A stretch of DNA of 64,000 bases from Xanthomonas sp. NCPPB 1128 (GTDB lineage Bacteria; Pseudomonadota; Gammaproteobacteria; Xanthomonadales; Xanthomonadaceae): NCBI RefSeq assembly GCF_001043115.1, contig NZ_LFME01000001.1:124001-188000 (forward strand), given 5' to 3'. Of this stretch, positions 8,751 to 17,751 are shown piece after piece. Below the pieces are notes generated by a model. That model did not search any database and was not told the DNA's origin. It was given only the letters and a program-made list of their open reading frames with translations. Made by a program: the position numbers and the translations under genes. How positions within the stretch are numbered: the stretch's first letter is position 1; each line of letters opens with the position of its first letter.

Positions 8751-9084
8751 GGTGATCTCCTCGGAGGTGGGAAGCGGCGGACGTCCTGGCCTGCCGCGGC
8801 TGGTGACAGCCGTGGCATCGGCATGCGTTACCGCCGCGCGCCGGTCGCGACATCGGGATTGGCCCAGCCGTGTTCGTGCCGCAAGCCGGCTCCTCGCGCC
8901 GCGCCAGTCAGTCAGTGTGCAAACGATCGGCGTGCATGGCGATGGGCGGTGACCCAAAGTTTGGTCCGTGGCAAAGGCCCGCGTGCAACTGTGGAATCCG
9001 TTGCTCGTGTCCGCGCGGGCGTAGGCGCATGGGTGCGGAGCGGCGCAGCCATGTACAAACCCCGTCATCCACGTGCCCCCCCCC

Positions 9085-9235
9085 CGCGCGTTGCTCGCCG
9101 GTGCGTATCTGTGCCTGCGCCTGCTCGACGACGGCTACGGCCTCACTGTGCTGGACAACCTGCCGACCGTCTCGCTGACAATCTCGCGCCCCTGTTGGAG
9201 CATCCGCATTCCGTTTCGTGGCCCACGGGTGGCGC
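9085..9235 (+). pseudogene. Remnant of an NAD-dependent nucleotide-sugar epimerase/decarboxylase
   Basis: One frame reads AYLCLRLLDDGYGLTVLDNL, which fits the Rossmann N-terminus of UDP-glucuronate decarboxylase/epimerase proteins (GSHLCxRLLxxGxxVxxLDN). After a frame change near 9165 a second frame reads ADNLAPLLEHPHSVSW, the expected continuation (xDNixxLLxHPxF). The glycine-rich start and all the catalytic region are missing. It is therefore a frameshifted fragment, not a working gene. Confidence 0.5.
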
Positions 9236-9613
9236 CGTGGATGATCGCGAACAGGCCCTCGCCAGAGGCTGTCCAAGCTTCGCCGACAGATGCACCAGCG
9301 GACACATCGTCGACAGCAGCGCCCACCGGCGCGAGAAGCCATGGCAGGCTCCAGCGCTGACGTCGGTGCCGATTGCCGACGGATCGTCTTCGGCGCCGGT
9401 GATCACACCGGATCCCAGTGGACGGGAACAGCACGCGTCGCGGTGCGGGCGCGGATTAGGCGGGCGTTGTCATCGCGATCGGCCGTTCGGGCAGGGCGGC
9501 GAACCTGCGCAGGCCTGCCCAATGCGCTGTGGGCGATGCTGCGCACGCTGGGGCACATTGGACTAAACCATCGCCAGCGCTAGGCCGGCACTTGGCAAGG
9601 CAGTACCCAACGC

Positions 9614-9636
9614 AAAAGGGCCGCTGGAAGCGGCCC
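9614..9636 (-). terminator. Terminator downstream of tRNA-Cys
   Basis: GGGCCGCT / AGCGGCCC stem with a three-base loop; on the minus strand it is followed by TTTT. It lies 18 bases beyond the tRNA-Cys 3' end. Confidence 0.8.
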
Positions 9637-9653
9637 ACGACGTCGAAACAAGA

Positions 9654-9727
9654 TGGAGGCCTGGGTCGGAATTGAACCGGCGTACGCGGATTTGCAGTCC
9701 GCTGCATAACCACTCTGCCACCAGGCC
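9654..9727 (-). tRNA. tRNA-Cys (GCA)
   Basis: The 74-base gene read on the minus strand starts GGCCTGGTGGCAGAGTGGTT, has anticodon loop CTGCAAA (GCA), T arm GGTTCAATTCC and encoded CCA. In E. coli the same tRNA (cysT) follows glyW directly; here it is 3.7 kb away and reversed. Confidence 0.97.
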
Positions 9728-10112
9728 GGTGGACTGACGTCTTGCCGCAACGCCCGTGGCGCCCGACAAAAACAAAGCCCCGCTACCGGGGCCCTGGCGC
9801 GGGTAGCGGACAGGGCCTTACGGCTCTCGTCCAACGCATTGATTCAAAAGATGTTTTTGAATCAGTCCGGCGCACAACGGAGTGCATTGTGTACCAAGCT
9901 CCCCGGCTTGGCAACCCTGGGCTGCGTGTATACGCGCTCTGTGGAGACTGCGCTGCGCAACCACGACGCGCACATGGCGTCGCCACCGGACTGGAATGCC
10001 GACCACAACGCCATGCCGGAGGCAGTAGACAAGCGCCGCATCGCGCGGACCCGCGCACGATCGGCATGCTGCCGCGCTCTAGCATGGCGCCACACCCAAA
10101 CGAGACATCGCC
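9728..10112. other. Intergenic stretch with hairpins only
   Basis: No gene is supported. It holds a terminator-like hairpin at 9778-9793 and a 9-bp hairpin GATTCAAAA-GATGT-TTTTGAATC at about 9840-9863. Confidence 0.5.
9765..9793 (-). terminator. Terminator-like hairpin upstream of tRNA-Cys
   Basis: GCCCCG-GTA-CGGGGC stem, followed on the minus strand by TTTGTTTTTG. It would stop transcripts entering tRNA-Cys from above, but no gene is seen that it would serve. Confidence 0.6.
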
Positions 10113-11297
10113 ATGAATCGATGGACACGCTGGAGCGGGACCGCGCTGTGCCTGGCCGCGAGCGCCACCGCCGCCGCGCAGACCTGCGCGCTGCAGACGC
10201 AGACCGTGAACCTGCCGCTGGCCTCCAAGGCCACGCCCAAATTCGCCTACCAGGTGCGTGTGCAGCTCGGCACCGATGCCGACGGCCGCAGCCGCGGCAG
10301 TCAGGTGCTGGAGGTGGACACCGGCTCCACCGGCGTGGTGGTGCCGCTGAGCGAGGCGCTGCGCAGCGCCTGGGACGCCTCCAGCACGCCCGGCCACATC
10401 TTCTATTCGAGCGACAGCAAATATCACCCCGGCAAGTACGTTGACGTGCCGATGCAACTCGGCGTCTCCGCCGACGGCAAGCGCGCCGCCGCGCGGGTGG
10501 ACCGCATCACCGTGCTGGCCGCGCAGTGCACCTGCGATGTGGCCACCGTCGCCCAGCAACCCAAGCCGCTGGCGCAGGTGCCGGCCACCTGCGCCGGCTA
10601 CGACGGCAGCCCGGCGCTGAGCAGCAGCACGCAGGTGCTGCGCAACTGCAGCACCATCTCGCCGACCTTCGGCATGATGGGCGTGGGCTACGACCGCGGC
10701 GTCGACCCCGCGCGCAACCCGTTCCTCAACCTGGCGCAGATGCGTGCGCAGCGCATGAGCCCCGGCTACATTGTCAGCGCCAAGGGCATCACCCTGGGCG
10801 TCAGCAATCAGGCGCTGGCCGGTTTCGCCCTGGTGCCGCTGCAGCGCGGCGCGGCCACCGCCACCGCCCCGAGTGACTGGCAGGCGCCCAGCGCCTGCGC
10901 CAGCTTCCCTGGCAGCGGCAGCGACTACCGCGTCTGCGGCAAGCTGCTGCCCGATACCGGCGTGTCCTACATGATGCTCAACCCGGTGGTGCCGCCGGCC
11001 ACGCCCGACAGCCTGCAACAGACCGTGCAGATGGCCGGTCATCCCACGCGCGTGGTGCCGGACGCCACCCAGCTGCGGCTCGACGTCGTCGACGCAAAGG
11101 GGCAGTCGGTGTTCGGCTACGGCTTTGCGGTCGGCGACGGCAAGGCGGCGACCCCGGACAGCGTGCAGTGGCGCGGCCCACTGAAGACGCCACCGGCGCA
11201 CATCAACAGCGGCCGGCACCTGCTCGCCGCGGGCGACTACGCCTACGACGCTGCCTGCGGGCATGCCGGCTTCAGGACGACGCCACCGGGCGATTGA
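10113..11297 (+). CDS. Secreted pepsin-like (DTG/DTG) protein, DUF3443-like
   Basis: The 394-residue protein starts with a Sec signal peptide (SGTALCLAASATAAAQ). It then shows two aspartic-protease-like active-site motifs: EVDTGSTGVVVP near residue 69 and LPDTGVSYMML near residue 285. Between them are several Cys residues (CTCD, CAGYDG, NCS) that could form disulfides in the periplasm or outside. Two DTG motifs in one chain are the layout of a bilobed pepsin; bacterial DUF3443 proteins share the first motif. Proteolytic activity is inferred, not known. It is a single gene, convergent with the receptor that follows. Confidence 0.75.
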   Translation: MNRWTRWSGTALCLAASATAAAQTCALQTQTVNLPLASKATPKFAYQVRVQLGTDADGRSRGSQVLEVDTGSTGVVVPLSEALRSAWDASSTPGHIFYSSDSKYHPGKYVDVPMQLGVSADGKRAAARVDRITVLAAQCTCDVATVAQQPKPLAQVPATCAGYDGSPALSSSTQVLRNCSTISPTFGMMGVGYDRGVDPARNPFLNLAQMRAQRMSPGYIVSAKGITLGVSNQALAGFALVPLQRGAATATAPSDWQAPSACASFPGSGSDYRVCGKLLPDTGVSYMMLNPVVPPATPDSLQQTVQMAGHPTRVVPDATQLRLDVVDAKGQSVFGYGFAVGDGKAATPDSVQWRGPLKTPPAHINSGRHLLAAGDYAYDAACGHAGFRTTPPGD

Positions 11298-11402
11298 GGG
11301 TCTGCGTCGCGCTCGCGATCGCCGGTGGCAGACATGTATGCCTGGTATGCAAGGCCGCCAACGGCACTCGATGCGCAGCCTGCGCATCGACCTGCAGCAG
11401 AC

Positions 11403-11437
11403 GCGGGCGCGATGGCACAGGCTGCCATCGTGCCCGC
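11403..11437. terminator. Hairpin between convergent genes
   Basis: A 15-bp stem with one G-T wobble (GCGGGCGCGATGGCA / TGCCATCGTGCCCGC) and a five-base loop lies just after both stop codons. There is no T run, so it is a weak or RNA-stabilising terminator. Confidence 0.5.
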
Positions 11438-11443
11438 GCTGCC

Positions 11444-13609
11444 TCACCAGCGATACGTGGCCGTGGCCGTCACCCGTCGCTGCTCGCCGTAGTAACAGTT
11501 GTCGTAGGCGTCGCAGTTGCTGAGGTAGGTCTTGTCGGTGAGATTGCGCACGTTCAAGGCGAAGTTCCAGCGGTCGCGGTCGTAGCCGAGCAGTGCGTCG
11601 AACAGGGTGAACGCCGGCACCTCGGCGCGTGCGGCGTCCAGGTCGCCGCGGTTGGCACCGGTGTAGCGCGCGCCCAGGCCGAGCCGGATGCCGCTGTCGA
11701 AACGGTAGTCGGCCCACAGGGCGGCGGCGTGGCGCGACACCGCCGACAGCGGCTTGCCCAGTTCGCTTGGATTGCTGCTGGCGGTGACGTCCACCGTCGG
11801 CGTGTAGCTGTAGGAGCCGATCACCTGCAGGCGCGGTAGCGGGTGCAGCGATGCCTCCAGTTCCAGGCCGCGGACCAGGGTCTCGCCGGTCTGGCGCGGA
11901 ACGAAGTCCGGGTCGTAGGTCAGGTAGTTGCGCCGACGCAGGTCGAACACGGCGGCGCTGTATGTCTGCGTGCCGCCGTCCGGCTGGAAGCGCAGACCGG
12001 CTTCGTACTGGCGCCCGCTCTCCGGACGGAACGCACGGCCGCTCAACGGGTCGCGCGTGGCGGTCGGTACGAAGGACTCGCTGTAGCTCAGGTACGGCGC
12101 CCAGCCGCTCGCGGCCACGTAGGTGAGACCGGCGCGCTTGCTGGCCTTGCGTTCGACGATGTCGCTGCGGCTGCCGTCCAGGCGGCTGTCGAGCTGGCTG
12201 TCGGCCCGGTCGTAGCGCGCGCCGACGGTGAGCAGCCAGCGCTCGCGCCAGCGCACCTGGTCCTGCACGTACAGCCCGGTCTGGCTCACCGTGGCGATGC
12301 CGTCGTACCAGGGCGCGGGCATCTTCACCGGATCACCGTAGACCGGATGGCGGACGTCCAGCGGCGTGGTGGTGCCGCCGCTGTGGCTGACCTGGTCGAT
12401 GCGCGTGCGTTGGTAGTCCAGGCCGAACAGCAGCGTGTGCTGCACGGCGCCGGCGTGCAGGCGCAGTTCGAGCTGGTTGTCCAGGTTCAGCGCGTGCACC
12501 GTTTCCTTGCTGTCCGAGGCGGTGCGGCGCAGCCGCGCGAAGTTGGTCGGGTCCAGCGGGTTGGCGGGGTCGTCGATGACGAAGCCGCGTCCCTGCACGC
12601 TGCGGTAGTCCACCTTCAGGCGGCCGTAGCGCGCGTTCTGGCGCAGGCTGAGCACGTCGCTGACGCGATGTTCGAACAGCGCGGCGAGCATTGCCGTGTC
12701 CAGGTCGAAGCGGTTGTAGCTCGGGTCGCTCTCGAACAGGCGGCTGGGGAGATAGGTGCCGATCGCGGTCGGCACCAGCGATCCCACCGCCGGCCGCATG
12801 CGCAGGTACACGCCGGCGCGGGTGCGGCCGAGTTGCGAGAGCAGGGTGAGGCGGGTGGCCTCGGTGGGCGCCCAGGTCAGCGCCGGGGCCAGGAAGCGGC
12901 GGTCGTCGCGCATCTCGCCGGCAGGCAGTTCGGCCTCGCGCGCCAGGGCGGTCAGGCGGTACAGCACGGTGCCGTCCTCGCTCAGCGGCCCGGACAGGTC
13001 GCCGGCGAGTTGCCGGCGCTGGTGATCGCCGAGTTGTACCTGCAGTTCGTGCAGTGGTTCGGCGGTCGGCCGCTTGCTGATCGCGTTGACCAGCCCACCG
13101 GGGCCGCTCTGTCCGTACAGCACCGAGGCCGGGCCGCGCAGCACTTCGATGCGCTCGGCGCCATAGCGCTCGATCGGCCAGATGCCCCAGTTGCCGTTGT
13201 TGCGCAGCGGCATGCCGTCCAGGTAGAAGCCGGGCGCATAGGCGTCGAAGCCGCGCAGCGAGATCCAGTCGTAGCGCGAGTCGGTGCCGTAGCGCGTGGG
13301 GATCACCCCGGGTGTGTAGCTCAGTGCGTCCTTGAGCGTCTGTGCGCCCTGGGCCTGCATGCGCGCATCGTCGATCACCGAGAGCGATTGCGGCGTTTCC
13401 AGCAGGCTGGTGTCGGTCTTGGTGGCGGTGCTGCTGCGCTTGCCGGGATCGTTGCGCTCGCTGACGCGCACAGTGGGCAGGGTGGTGGCGTGCGTTTGCG
13501 CGTAGGCGACGTGTGGGCCGGCCGTGGCGAGGACGGCAATGGTGGCGGCCAGCGGTGCGACGCGGCGGGTGCGGCGTACGAACGCCGGGCGGTGGAACGT
13601 GGGCGACAT
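11444..13609 (-). CDS. TonB-dependent ferric-siderophore receptor (ferrichrome type)
   Basis: The 721-residue protein has a signal peptide (APLAATIAVLATAGPHVAYA), a plug domain with SLLETPQSLSVIDDARMQAQ, LSYTPGVIP, WISLRGFDAYAPGFYLDGM and RIEVLRGPASVLYGQSGPGG, and a 22-strand-type barrel ending in TATATYRW (terminal aromatic Trp for BAM insertion). Plug sequence and length fit the FhuA/ferrichrome group. The start at 13609 is chosen because AAGGAG lies eight bases upstream; an in-frame start 16 codons earlier has no ribosome site. No clear Fur box was seen in front of it. Confidence 0.92.
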   Translation of the reverse strand: MSPTFHRPAFVRRTRRVAPLAATIAVLATAGPHVAYAQTHATTLPTVRVSERNDPGKRSSTATKTDTSLLETPQSLSVIDDARMQAQGAQTLKDALSYTPGVIPTRYGTDSRYDWISLRGFDAYAPGFYLDGMPLRNNGNWGIWPIERYGAERIEVLRGPASVLYGQSGPGGLVNAISKRPTAEPLHELQVQLGDHQRRQLAGDLSGPLSEDGTVLYRLTALAREAELPAGEMRDDRRFLAPALTWAPTEATRLTLLSQLGRTRAGVYLRMRPAVGSLVPTAIGTYLPSRLFESDPSYNRFDLDTAMLAALFEHRVSDVLSLRQNARYGRLKVDYRSVQGRGFVIDDPANPLDPTNFARLRRTASDSKETVHALNLDNQLELRLHAGAVQHTLLFGLDYQRTRIDQVSHSGGTTTPLDVRHPVYGDPVKMPAPWYDGIATVSQTGLYVQDQVRWRERWLLTVGARYDRADSQLDSRLDGSRSDIVERKASKRAGLTYVAASGWAPYLSYSESFVPTATRDPLSGRAFRPESGRQYEAGLRFQPDGGTQTYSAAVFDLRRRNYLTYDPDFVPRQTGETLVRGLELEASLHPLPRLQVIGSYSYTPTVDVTASSNPSELGKPLSAVSRHAAALWADYRFDSGIRLGLGARYTGANRGDLDAARAEVPAFTLFDALLGYDRDRWNFALNVRNLTDKTYLSNCDAYDNCYYGEQRRVTATATYRW

Positions 13610-13769
13610 CAGGCGACTCCTTCGATGCGGTGCCTGTGCGCGACGAACGCGGCGCACAGGCGGAGGGAAGGGCTGCCTGGGCGCGTGCCTGGGTGGCGAG
13701 GAAATGAGTGGGTCCGCCGCCGTTGCGGCGGCGGACGCTGTGCAAGCTAGGCGTTGTACGAGGGGGCGG

Positions 13770-14165
13770 TTACCAGCGGATACCTTCGAACGGGTTCCAA
13801 CTGGTGCTGCCCTTCACCTTGTCCAGATAGTAGGCGTAGTTGGCGGTCATGCCGACCAGGATCGAATAGGCGATACCGAAGGCCCGGCCGAACGCGTCCG
13901 GAAGGAAGGCCAACGCGATGCCGAAGCACAGCGAGATGGCGAGCAGGACCAGCGCCTTGCGCCACAGCCCGATGACGAACAGGTAGATGAAGCCGAAGAA
14001 GAAGGCGAACCAGTTCATGTTGAGGCGCAGCTTCTCCTTGAACGGCAGCGCTTTCATCGCTTCCTTGAAGCTCGCCGACTTGGGTTCGCCGTGGGTGTCG
14101 TAGAAGGTGAAGCGGAACTGCCATTTCGGGCTGTACTGGCTGTAGTCGTGGGTCGTGCTGTGCAT
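13770..14165 (-). CDS. DUF2628 membrane protein
   Basis: The 131-residue protein has a polar N-terminus (HSTTHDYSQYSPKWQFRF), then the DUF2628 core MNWFAFFFGFIYLFVIGLWR followed by two more hydrophobic segments (ALVLLAISLCFGIALAF and FGIAYSILVGMTANYAYYL) and a short WNPFEG end. It should lie in the inner membrane. Members are small and of unknown function. It is monocistronic and divergent from the secreted protein at 14403. Confidence 0.85.
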   Translation of the reverse strand: MHSTTHDYSQYSPKWQFRFTFYDTHGEPKSASFKEAMKALPFKEKLRLNMNWFAFFFGFIYLFVIGLWRKALVLLAISLCFGIALAFLPDAFGRAFGIAYSILVGMTANYAYYLDKVKGSTSWNPFEGIRW

Positions 14166-14402
14166 CGGGGTTCTCTTCTGCGGGTGGATGGAGTGGGGAA
14201 TTGGGTGGGTGGGTGGGCGCAACGCGCGCGATGACGCCGGTTGTGCGTCGTGTCGTCGCGTTGACCTTTGGCGATGTCGGAGGCACCGTATGCGCGGCCT
14301 GGCGATGTGGCCTGCAGCAGGTGTTGGCTGTGCCGCCAGGCGTGTGAGGCAAAAGCCGAGGTCTTTGCCGGTCTCGATCCTGCAGTCGACAAGGAGCGTG
14401 TG

Positions 14403-14870
14403 ATGGTGTTGAAGGGAGTTTCCGCCACGGCGCGCTGCGCGCTGCCGCTGCTCATGGCCGCGCTGTCCGCTGCGCCCGCCGCGGCCAGGGAGGCGCTGCA
14501 GTGCCCCGGGCGCCTGCGCATCGCCGAGGCACAACTGCAGAGTCCCGACGTGCCGGCCGGTGCCCGCGTTGATCTCGCCGCCGCGCCGCCGCTGCGGCTG
14601 TTCTCCAGTGGCGTCTATTCCGGGCCGCCGCACGAGATGGCCGCGCTTGTGCCGAGCAATGAGGACGCGCACCGCCCCGGCGATGCCGGCGTGTCGATCT
14701 GGCGTTTCGATGCGCCCGACCCGCACGGCATCTACCTGGTGTGCGGATACGGGCCGGACGGCAGGGTGCAGATCTCGCAGCGTGTCGGCGACGTCGCGCG
14801 CTGCGAGGCGACGCCGCTGCGCCCGAGTGGCGCCGATCCGACCGCCGGCACGATGTTCGTGTGCGAGTGA
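14403..14870 (+). CDS. Small secreted protein, STY0301-like
   Basis: The 155-residue protein has a signal peptide ending SAAPAAAREA. The mature part starts LQCPGRLRIAEAQLQSPDV, contains FSSGVYSGPPHEMAALVPSN and GIYLVCGYGPDGRVQISQRV, and ends in Cys residues (RCEATPL, FVCE). Spacing of the cysteines and of the P.xxAxLxPs/W/C.Y elements resembles the STY0301 family, whose role is unknown. AAGGAG lies six bases upstream of the ATG. The next small membrane-protein gene follows after nine bases. Confidence 0.72.
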   Translation: MVLKGVSATARCALPLLMAALSAAPAAAREALQCPGRLRIAEAQLQSPDVPAGARVDLAAAPPLRLFSSGVYSGPPHEMAALVPSNEDAHRPGDAGVSIWRFDAPDPHGIYLVCGYGPDGRVQISQRVGDVARCEATPLRPSGADPTAGTMFVCE

Positions 14871-14879
14871 GCCTGCGCG

Positions 14880-15188
14880 ATGGCAGGTGCGCGCAAAGCC
14901 GTGGCGATCGCGGCGCAAATGCTGGCCTGGGCCGGCTACGTGTTGGGGATGCTGCTGCTGTACGCCGTGTCCGGCAGCCCGTACGCATGGGTGGACGGCA
15001 CTGATCCGACGCTGTCCTCGGCCAGTTTCCAGGACAGCGGCAACGGGCGCCTGGTCGGCCTGTGCGTGTTGGCTGTGCTGGTGCTGCTGCAGGGTGTGCA
15101 TGCGCTGCTTAGCCGCCGCCGCGGCGTGCGCCTGGGCTGCCTGGGTGCGATGGTGCTGGCCTGCCTGGCCTGGTATTGCTGGAACTGA
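14880..15188 (+). CDS. Small membrane protein of unknown function
   Basis: The 102-residue protein has three predicted hydrophobic segments: AAQMLAWAGYVLGMLLLYAV, LVGLCVLAVLVLLQGVHALL and LGCLGAMVLACLAWYC. A short polar loop (YAWVDGTDPTLSSASF) lies between the first two. No family is recognised. It follows the STY0301-like gene after nine bases and is probably co-transcribed. The ribosome site is weak. Confidence 0.65.
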   Translation: MAGARKAVAIAAQMLAWAGYVLGMLLLYAVSGSPYAWVDGTDPTLSSASFQDSGNGRLVGLCVLAVLVLLQGVHALLSRRRGVRLGCLGAMVLACLAWYCWN

Positions 15189-15543
15189 GCGCAGTCTCCA
15201 GGCCGTGCGTGCGCACGGTTGACGCAGGCACGCGAACGCTGCGCGGCGCATGCCGCGGGCGATGACATCCTTGTCGCGCGTGCTGCAGTGCTGCATCGGA
15301 AGAACGGTCGTCCAGGACGGAGGAGCGGCTGGCGCCGCGCACGCCGACGCCATTCCAGCCCAGGAGGGGAAAGTCCTGTTGAAGAGACGAGCGAGGGGCG
15401 GCGATCCCTACCCGGCCTGATGGCGGGGATTGGGGAGTCGGGATTGGGGATTGGTCAGGGCGGCGCAGCGCGGGCCTGACGGTTTCGCCGGTGATGCCGG
15501 GCAGCCGGTGTCATGCGCTCGATCGCCCAATCCGGCGCTTGAC
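15189..15543. other. Intergenic stretch with short G-rich repeat
   Basis: No gene is supported between the convergent genes. It contains the GGGATTGGGGA repeat listed separately. Confidence 0.5.
15425..15454. repeat. GGGATTGGGGA-type intergenic repeat
   Basis: Three linked copies of a GGGATTGG unit (GGGGATTGGGGAGTCGGGATTGGGGATTGG, shown in two parts: GGGGATTGGGGAGTC and GGGATTGGGGATTGG). Such degenerate G-rich repeats are common between genes in Xanthomonas. A related C-rich form (CCATCCCGGCTCCCGAATCCC) is at about 49587. Confidence 0.65.
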
Positions 15544-17751
15544 TCAGGTCTGCGGCGTTTGCGTTGCCGCTTCGCGCGCCCTGCGCCGTATGCGTCGGCG
15601 CACCAGCCAGGCCGCTGCGGCCAGCAGCGCCAGGCCGGCCGCGCCCAGCGCGAGTCGTTGCGTGTGCACGAACTGGCGCACGGCCTGGCCGCGCTCGATC
15701 CACAGGCGTCGCCGCGCGCCTTCGAAATCCGGCGTTTCGCAGGCGCCCACGCCGAACACATAGGCCTTGCCGGGTACCGGGTTGAGCGCGCCCTGCGCGA
15801 CATAGCGCTGGTAGGAGCGACGCGCCTGCGCGGGGTCGAGGGTGATCAGCCAGTCGGTGGCCTGGCACAGCACCGCGGCGTAGGCCTGGCTGCGTGCGGG
15901 CAGGTCGTCGGCGGCGCGATCGGCCAGGGCCGCGGCGATCCAGCGGTAGTGGTAGCGGCGGTAGGGTTGTGCGGCGGTGGCGTTCCAGCGCTGCGCTTCG
16001 GCGGTGGCGATCAGGCCGCCTGGGCGCACCTGCGCGTGCGAGGCCGCTTCGGCGTAGTTGCCGGCGTAGACCCGGTTGTCCGGCCCCAGTTCGTAGCCCA
16101 GCAATTCCATGCCTTGGCGGCGCGCGATCAACGCCGCCCGGTAATTGGCCGCGGCGCGGCCGATGCCGGTCCATGCCGATGCGGCCTGTTCCCGCGCATC
16201 GCGATAGCCGCGCGCCGCTTCGCGCAGCTCGGCTTGAGCGAAATAGGGCAGCGCATCGTCGTAGCGGCCGGCACGCATCAGCCGGCGCGCCAGCAGTTCG
16301 CGCAGTTTCAGCGCTGGCGCGCGCTCCCAGTATTCCGGCGTCCCGTCCGTGGTGGCCGGCGCCGCGGCGGGGACATGGCGATCCACGTAGTCCTGCAGTT
16401 CCTGCACGGTGAGTACGCGTTCGGCGACCGCGGCGGCGTCTTCCCAGTAGAGGTCGCCGCTGCGGTACAGCTGCGCGAACGCCTCCACGTAGCTGCCGCG
16501 CTGCAAGGCCAGGATCGCCGCTTCGCCCTCGATACGGCATTGCGGTTTGAGCGTCTCGTTGCTCCAGTTCGCGGCGCGGCGCGTGCCCCAGTCCTCGTTC
16601 GGCGGGAAGCGCCGGGCCGCCTGCGCATAGGCCTGTGCGGCGCGCGCGGCGTCGCCGTCGCGCAGCGCCATCTTGGCGCGCAGCCACCAGGCCAGGCCGC
16701 TGTCGCCGGCATGCGCGAGCAGGCGCGCGGTGTCGCGGTAATCGCCCTGGCGATAGGCCAGCGCCGCCAGGCGGTCGGCATCTTCCACTGGGTCGTGGGT
16801 CGCCTCTTCGAGCAAGCGCAGGAAGCGTGCCGAGGACAGCGCGCTGCCGGTGTCGGGATCGAAGGCGGTGGTGTCGCTGAGCAGTTTGGCGATCAGCAGC
16901 CGCCGCACCGCCTGCTGCTGCAGCAGCGGCGCCAGTTCGGCATCGCCGCGGCGGGCGAGATCGGCGGCCACCTGCTTGAGCGAGCTCATGCCGGTGTCCG
17001 AACCCTGTGCCGCCTGCACCGCGTACAGGCCGATCGCGCCGTTCCAGTTACCGGTGGCGAGCAGCACGCGCGCTTCCTCGCCAAGGCTGGCGATGCCCAG
17101 CTCCAGCGGGTCGTCGAAGCCGGCCAGGCGCAGTGCGCGGGTCTGCTGGAAGGCCTGTCGCGCCTGCTGCCGGTACGCCTGCCGCTGCGCCGTGGCATCG
17201 CCGGCCAGCGCGCCGTCGGCGGCCAGCGCCAGGCTGCGCCCCAGCGAGTAGGCGGCCCAGGTGCTGCGCGCTCGGCGCTGCGCCTCGGGCAGGGCCAGCA
17301 CCTGGCGGAAGTAGTCCGCGGCCGACGGATAGTCGCCCTGCGCGAACGCCACTGCACCGGCGGTGTACAGGCGCAGTTCCGGCGGCAAGTCGGCACCCGC
17401 GCGCTCTGCCTGCCGCGCGTCGTCCAGCGCGCGCAGTTGTTCGATTCGGGCGAATTGCGCAGCGCTCAGTTGCGTGCGTTCGACGTCGCTGCGCTGCTGC
17501 GGGAACTGCGTGCCGGCGTCCCAGTAGCGTGGCAGGGTCGCCGCGCTGGCGCGGCCCAGGCCCTCGATCGGTGCGCCCAGGCGCTGCACCTCGCGGGCGA
17601 AGCTGCCCTCGGGCAATTGCGCCAGCGCGCCGGCGCGGTCGTCGAGCAAGCGGTACGGGAACTCCGGGCCACAGGCGCGGGCGCCGCCCAGCGGCAGCAG
17701 GAGCAGCGCGGTGGCGAGCGCGACTACGCGCCGGGAATCACGGCAGGACAT
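15544..17751 (-). CDS. Exported TPR-like protein, partner of DUF3142 lipoprotein
   Basis: The 735-residue protein has an N-terminal signal peptide (VVALATALLLLPLGGARAC) followed at once by CGPEFPYRLL; the Cys may be a lipidation site. The body is all-helical with TPR-like pairs (for example AVAFAQGDYPSAADYFRQVL and LKLRELLARRLMRAGRYDDA). A single membrane segment (LALGAAGLALLAAAAWLV) and an Arg-rich tail close the protein, so the large domain is likely periplasmic. The start overlaps the DUF3142 stop, so the two are made together. I do not know its function; a scaffold or envelope-assembly role is inferred. Confidence 0.75.
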   Translation of the reverse strand: MSCRDSRRVVALATALLLLPLGGARACGPEFPYRLLDDRAGALAQLPEGSFAREVQRLGAPIEGLGRASAATLPRYWDAGTQFPQQRSDVERTQLSAAQFARIEQLRALDDARQAERAGADLPPELRLYTAGAVAFAQGDYPSAADYFRQVLALPEAQRRARSTWAAYSLGRSLALAADGALAGDATAQRQAYRQQARQAFQQTRALRLAGFDDPLELGIASLGEEARVLLATGNWNGAIGLYAVQAAQGSDTGMSSLKQVAADLARRGDAELAPLLQQQAVRRLLIAKLLSDTTAFDPDTGSALSSARFLRLLEEATHDPVEDADRLAALAYRQGDYRDTARLLAHAGDSGLAWWLRAKMALRDGDAARAAQAYAQAARRFPPNEDWGTRRAANWSNETLKPQCRIEGEAAILALQRGSYVEAFAQLYRSGDLYWEDAAAVAERVLTVQELQDYVDRHVPAAAPATTDGTPEYWERAPALKLRELLARRLMRAGRYDDALPYFAQAELREAARGYRDAREQAASAWTGIGRAAANYRAALIARRQGMELLGYELGPDNRVYAGNYAEAASHAQVRPGGLIATAEAQRWNATAAQPYRRYHYRWIAAALADRAADDLPARSQAYAAVLCQATDWLITLDPAQARRSYQRYVAQGALNPVPGKAYVFGVGACETPDFEGARRRLWIERGQAVRQFVHTQRLALGAAGLALLAAAAWLVRRRIRRRAREAATQTPQT

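Larger units (their letters stand above)
8751..9653. other. Non-coding or decayed stretch with an epimerase remnant
   Basis: No intact gene is supported. The piece at 9085-9235 looks like part of a sugar-nucleotide epimerase (separate entry). The rest has only short open frames without recognisable domains. Confidence 0.5.

Noticed and set aside
9783-11717. Minus-strand open frame of 644 codons over the pepsin-like gene
   Set aside because: Antisense shadow; the plus-strand frame has a signal peptide and two DTG motifs.
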